The translations under genes were made by a program, and so were the position numbers. Below, one piece after another: positions 41,390 through 45,125 of a stretch of 45,125 nt of DNA. Within the stretch, counting starts at the first letter, position 1. Each line of letters begins with the position of its first letter. This stretch comes from Chara braunii (taxonomy: Eukaryota; Streptophyta; Charophyceae; Charales; Characeae). The stretch spans positions 430,904 to 476,028 of the forward strand of contig BFEA01000302.1 of NCBI GenBank assembly GCA_003427395.1, in the 5' to 3' direction. The notes below the pieces were generated by a model, which saw only the letters and a program-made list of their open reading frames with translations, was not told the DNA's origin and ran no database searches.

Positions 41390-42200
41390 TTTACTCTCTC
41401 GTTCTGCCTGCGCTCCTTTCTCTCTTGCACTCTCGTTCGTCACCGCCCATGATTATGGATCTTAAGATGGGCGCAGTCTTGATAGAGGTGCGTACTGTTA
41501 GCAGGAAGGTCATCAGAACGAAGCATATCTTCACGCCGATGTCGAAGACGAGGAGGCAGCGTTGGGGTCGAGACCAACAAATATGACGAGTAACACCACA
41601 ACCGCAAACTCGATAGGCAGCGCTATGGAAAAAATGGACTTTCCACCAGTAATACTTGAAAATTTCACGCCCCGCCTTGCCATCTCCCACTCGTCCCCGC
41701 TTGCAAATCACGCAGAATTTATTGCTGATCCTGACCGACTTGCTTCTCAAATGCGAGATCCGACGCTACCATCACGTTCGCCATACCTAAAAACCCTGAT
41801 GTAGACTCTTCCCTCGCCCGAACTAACTCATAAACGGGAGAGATACATCCTTTTCTTCCACACCACATTTTTCTCTTCGAAATTGCCACGCACCCCGTTG
41901 CTCCAGTTTTTCCCATTCTACTAACTGATCATAAAAACTAACTCTTCCAACGGATTCGCCCTACCTATAAACCCTGGAATCTCTTCTTTCCCCGCCCGAT
42001 TCCATTGAGTATGGGGTGGAATATAAGATTTTTGTCCCTGCCATAGCCGCGTTCGTCCTTATGTCGCACAACCCCTATCCCTGATAGCACAAAATTTGTT
42101 GCTCATATCTAAAATCTGGCACAACCATCTGATCCGAAATGTCTGAAAACCTTTGACTAATATCTTTGCTTGCTCAATTTCATTAAGAATTGAACGAGAT
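41390..42200 (+). mobile_element. copy B, distal tail, last part
   Basis: It shares GGATTCGCC and ATTTCATTAAGAAT-type hairpins with copy A. TCAATT/AATTGA (42174-42193) encloses TTCATTAAG, as CCCGCTCGAT/ATCGAGCGGG in copy A encloses TTCGTCAAGG. TCCACCAGTAATACTTGAA at 41642 corresponds to CCCACCAAAATACGAGAA in copy A. No protein gene was recognised. Confidence 0.45.
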
Positions 42201-42936
42201 GTGATATTTTTTCTCTTTCTTGTTCACCTTCTCTTCTATCTTCTCGGCTCCTCCGCGCACTCATTTCTCCTGCCACTCCACGAGCCTCTCCCGCCAGCCA
42301 AAGTATGCTCGGATGATAGCGCATGGTCCTATAGTTTTGAGTACATGAACGGAAGTAAAGTCTTGGTCACCGGACCTCGCTGTCCTATACAACCTAGAAT
42401 GGCATGTCCACATAGCTTACTTGGCCCTCACTCAAGGAAGCATTCACTACCATTTGCCTCTGTTTGAACGAATTTGCCCAAATCTAGGCAGTAGGTCCAT
42501 CCAGTCGAGAAAAAAAAAAAATTGCAGTGCAACTCCTAAAAGGAGAAGAGGAGCTGAGAGAAAATAAGAAAATACAAACAAAAATTGGACTTGGTGGGAT
42601 GCCTAAACAATGGGGTCGTGACAACACCTAGGTAGACCCCTTCTCCGGATCGAACTCTAATCTACATTTCAACTTGAACAGTCTATGAGTGTGCCAACCT
42701 AGCTAGGCTAGTTGGCACTTGATAGCATTGCTGCAGCCCCCACCAGAATTCTTCTGGTCCGCTGTGCCCAGGCGTAACTCCCCTACTACCGCCCCCAACA
42801 GGCATGCTTACATCCACTTCTCACAGCGGATCGTGGGCAGCGGACGTAGCCTCCCCCTGGCTGCGCCCTGCTTCGAAGCCTGTAGCGTGAGCCTAGGCGA
42901 AGCGGATCTCGGCACAGATTTTGGTGGCACAAATGG
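42200..42936. other. no recognisable gene
   Basis: It includes an A run near 42511-42522 and ordinary mixed sequence. No feature was recognised. Confidence 0.4.
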
Positions 42937-43515
42937 TTAACAACCGCCTGAAATTTCAGAAGGAAAGATTCTGAAGTAGTCTGAAACCGCTGAAATGGCC
43001 TGGAGGCACTTCAGGTCATTTCAGAAGTTTCGCGTGGTTTGGAGGACAAGTTTTATGGGGGGGGGGGGGGGTTTCCCTGCCTGTTTTTTCATCCACTTTA
43101 GGTCATTTCAGCAATTTCAGGTGGGGACCTGAAACCGCTGAAGTCGCTGAAGCTTCTGAAAGGGGTTTCGGGTACCCCCATCCAACCATTTGGATGGGGG
43201 TACCTGAAACCCCTTTCAAAAGCTTCAGCCACTTCAGGTCATTTCAGAAATTTCAAGTGGGGACCTGAAACCGCTGAAGTGGCTGAAGCTTCTGAAAGGG
43301 GTTTTGGGTACCCCCATCCAACCATTTGGATGGGGATACATGAAACCCCTTTCAGAAGCTTCAGCCACTTCAGGTCATTTCAGGAATTTAAGGTGGGGAC
43401 GTGAAACCGCTGAAGTGGCTGAAGCTTCTGAAAGGGGTTTCGGGTACCCCCATCCAACCATTTGGTGGAGACCTGAAGCGGCTGAAAGTGGTCTGTAAAT
43501 AGTGTGTGTTGTTAA
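42937..43515. mobile_element. foldback element with TTAA/GGTTAACAAC ends, 579 bp
   Basis: The left end is GGTTAACAAC and the right end its complement GTTGTTAACC; TTAA lies at 42937-42940 and 43512-43515. Inside are units of about 130 bp with CTGAAGTGGCTGAAGCTTC, GAAAGGGGTTTCGGGTACCC and their inverted forms. They form two long near-perfect hairpins (about 43145-43232 and 43275-43365) and one half-unit. A G run lies near 43058. The TTAA flank suggests a piggyBac-like duplication, but the terminal CAAC is not typical of that group. No coding sequence. Confidence 0.6.
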
Positions 43516-44285
43516 CCATCTCTCCTTGGTGGTAGTAATTCAATTGAGAATTTTTTGAAGATGGAAGTGGGGAGGGGCTCTACGTGACCGCAATTGCAGT
43601 CTGCGGTCTCCGCCCTGATGCGCCCGCCCCATTGTGCCCAGGCAAGGTCCACCATCTTTCTGGTCTACATGGAATGCTCACCCTGCAAACCCCAATCTGC
43701 AAAATATGGAGATTTTGGACAGGTCAATTCAAGGTTTTGGGTATGGTTCAGGTCACACGCTGCTGTACCTTTTCATATGGGACAAACCCTGATCGTCTGC
43801 AGCAATGGCAATTTAGTATTTTGCTGGTCACACGGCGCTATCCACAAATTGTGCAAAAACTGTTGTGAACGAATTTTTACCAATTCTCGACATATAATAC
43901 CAAAAATAGATAAATAAAATAGGACATTTATGGTCATTGACGTTAATCCAATTATCACGGTGGCAATGAGCATCATGACTACCCAACACACCCACTACCA
44001 TGAGGAGGGTAAACACTTTCATGGCAACACCATATCGATTTTGCTAAATAACGAAAGCTTGATATGTTGCACTACTCTTAGAATATGCAAATGATCAAGG
44101 ATGAATCTTCGGTTGGAACATGGAAAGATACATTCGAGTGGGCCACAAGTGGTTATCACATAGATGAATATTCACAGGTGAACATTCTGAAAGTGAGAAA
44201 AATTAAGTGGTTTTTCGGGTTTGAATTCATGTTTGTACGTGATGAATCATAGTTTGCAATTGTGAAAGTTTGGGGTGCAAGATGT
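43516..44285. other. no recognisable gene
   Basis: Short overlapping frames on both strands, none protein-like. No repeats were noticed. Confidence 0.4.
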
Positions 44286-44289
44286 TGTT

Positions 44290-45125
44290 CATGATAAATT
44301 CTTTTTTTTTTTTTTTTTTTTTTTTTCCGTGAACCATCCTGAAGGGGTTAATGCCCTGAAGGCCTGAAAGCACCTCCCCCAACACTGAGGATCCTGAACG
44401 ATCCTGAAGAGGTGAATGTCGTTAAGGGCATTCACCCTTTCAGGATTGTTCATAGTCTTCATGATGAATTTTTTTATTATTTTTTTTTCTGTGAACCATC
44501 CTGAAGGGGTGAAGGCCCTGAAGGCCTGAAAACACCCTTCCTCCCACCCTATGGCTCCCATTGTTAAGCGCCGATGATCCTTAACGATCCTAAAGACCTG
44601 AATGCCTTCGGTGGTCTGAAAGCAGGAAGTCGAAAGGAGGTGCGAGGGTTTTCAAGGCCTTCACCCCTTCATGATAGTGAGAGTCAAAGGGGGGGTTGCT
44701 TTCCGGTCGTTCAGGGCATTCACCCCTTCAAGACTGTTCATAGTCTTCATGATTTTTTTTATTATTATTATTTTTTTTAATTTTATTTTTTTTTAATTTT
44801 GTGAAACATCCTGAAGGGGTGAATGTCTTTAAGCCCTGAAAGCACCCTCCCCCTCCCTATGGCTCCCACTGTTAAGCGCTGAGGATCGTGAACGATCCTG
44901 AAGAGGTGAATGCCTTCGGTGGTCTGAAAGCAGGGAGTCGAATGGAGGTGCGAGGGTTTTCAAGGCCTTCACCCCTTCATGATAGTGAGAGGCAAAGGGG
45001 GGGTTGTTTTCAGGCCGTTCAGGGCGTTCAACCCTTCAGGATTGTTCATAGTCCTCATGATGGTTTTTTTTTTTTTTTTTTTTTCCCCGTGAACCATCCT
45101 GAAGGGGTGAATGCCCTGGAGGCCC
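44290..45125. repeat. poly-T-punctuated CTGAAGGGGTGAA tandem array
   Basis: Four poly-T tracts (about 44303, 44468, 44750 and 45064) each precede GTGAAMCATCCTGAAGGGG. The longer unit, with GAGGTGAATGCCTTCGGTGG and GGTGCGAGGGTTTTCAAGG, repeats at about 44590 and 44900 (period about 309). Complementary CACCCCTTCA segments allow foldback. The array runs off the window. Confidence 0.75.

Overview
Nature of the window: a eukaryotic, repeat-dominated nuclear segment from a draft assembly (isolated N calls, an 88-N gap inside a CT microsatellite). It has no operons, no intact protein gene and no prokaryotic signals. The only protein-like stretches are a retrotransposon polyprotein tail and two related decayed minus-strand coding remnants. 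Pieces of large-subunit rRNA, a hAT-type insertion and many low-complexity tracts suggest a large plant-like (possibly charophyte) genome. That taxonomic guess is inference.

Main content: four partial copies of a long non-coding 'hairpin-string' element, a working name used here. It is built from ordered modules. M1 is about 400 bp of conserved stem-loops. M2 is about 400 bp containing small hairpins. M3 is about 550 bp. M4 is a set of nested hairpins flanked by AAATTT. M5 is a tandem array of hairpins with a conserved loop and changing stems. An end module and a distal hairpin-rich tail follow. Copy D is on + at about 5.75-10.16 kb, copy A on + at 19.39-25.36 kb, copy C on - from 35.37 down to about 30.1 kb, and copy B on + at 37.02-42.2 kb (lacking M3). 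Lone M1 remnants lie on the minus strand at 3.15-3.63 and 11.69-12.06 kb.

The M5 arrays carry the most unusual signal. Within one array the loop is nearly constant, while the two stem arms differ from unit to unit and stay complementary. In copy A eight units use eight different stems. In copy D 21 units of about 80 bp form a four-unit, 325-bp higher-order repeat whose arms pair through many G.U wobbles, which points to RNA rather than DNA pairing.

Inside copy C, between M2 and M3, the minus strand holds a complete hammerhead ribozyme core. A 777-bp hAT-like element has inserted in its presumed stem I. A second copy of the same locus at 18.15-18.23 kb lacks the core.

Other regions: 1-1.4 kb is packed with long perfect hairpins and short tandem repeats. 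3.63-4.02 kb joins the end of a CTGAAGTGG-rich repeat to a polyprotein C-terminus. 12.7-18.1 kb holds several degenerate repeat arrays. 25.7 and 35.5-35.9 kb hold minus-strand 26S rRNA fragments, each followed at higher coordinates by homologous coding remnants. 42.94-43.52 kb is a TTAA-ended palindromic element. 44.3-45.1 kb is a poly-T-punctuated tandem array.

How it works together: nothing here reads as a gene pathway. If active, the hairpin-string element would act as a long structured RNA. Autonomous partners for its movement are not in the window.
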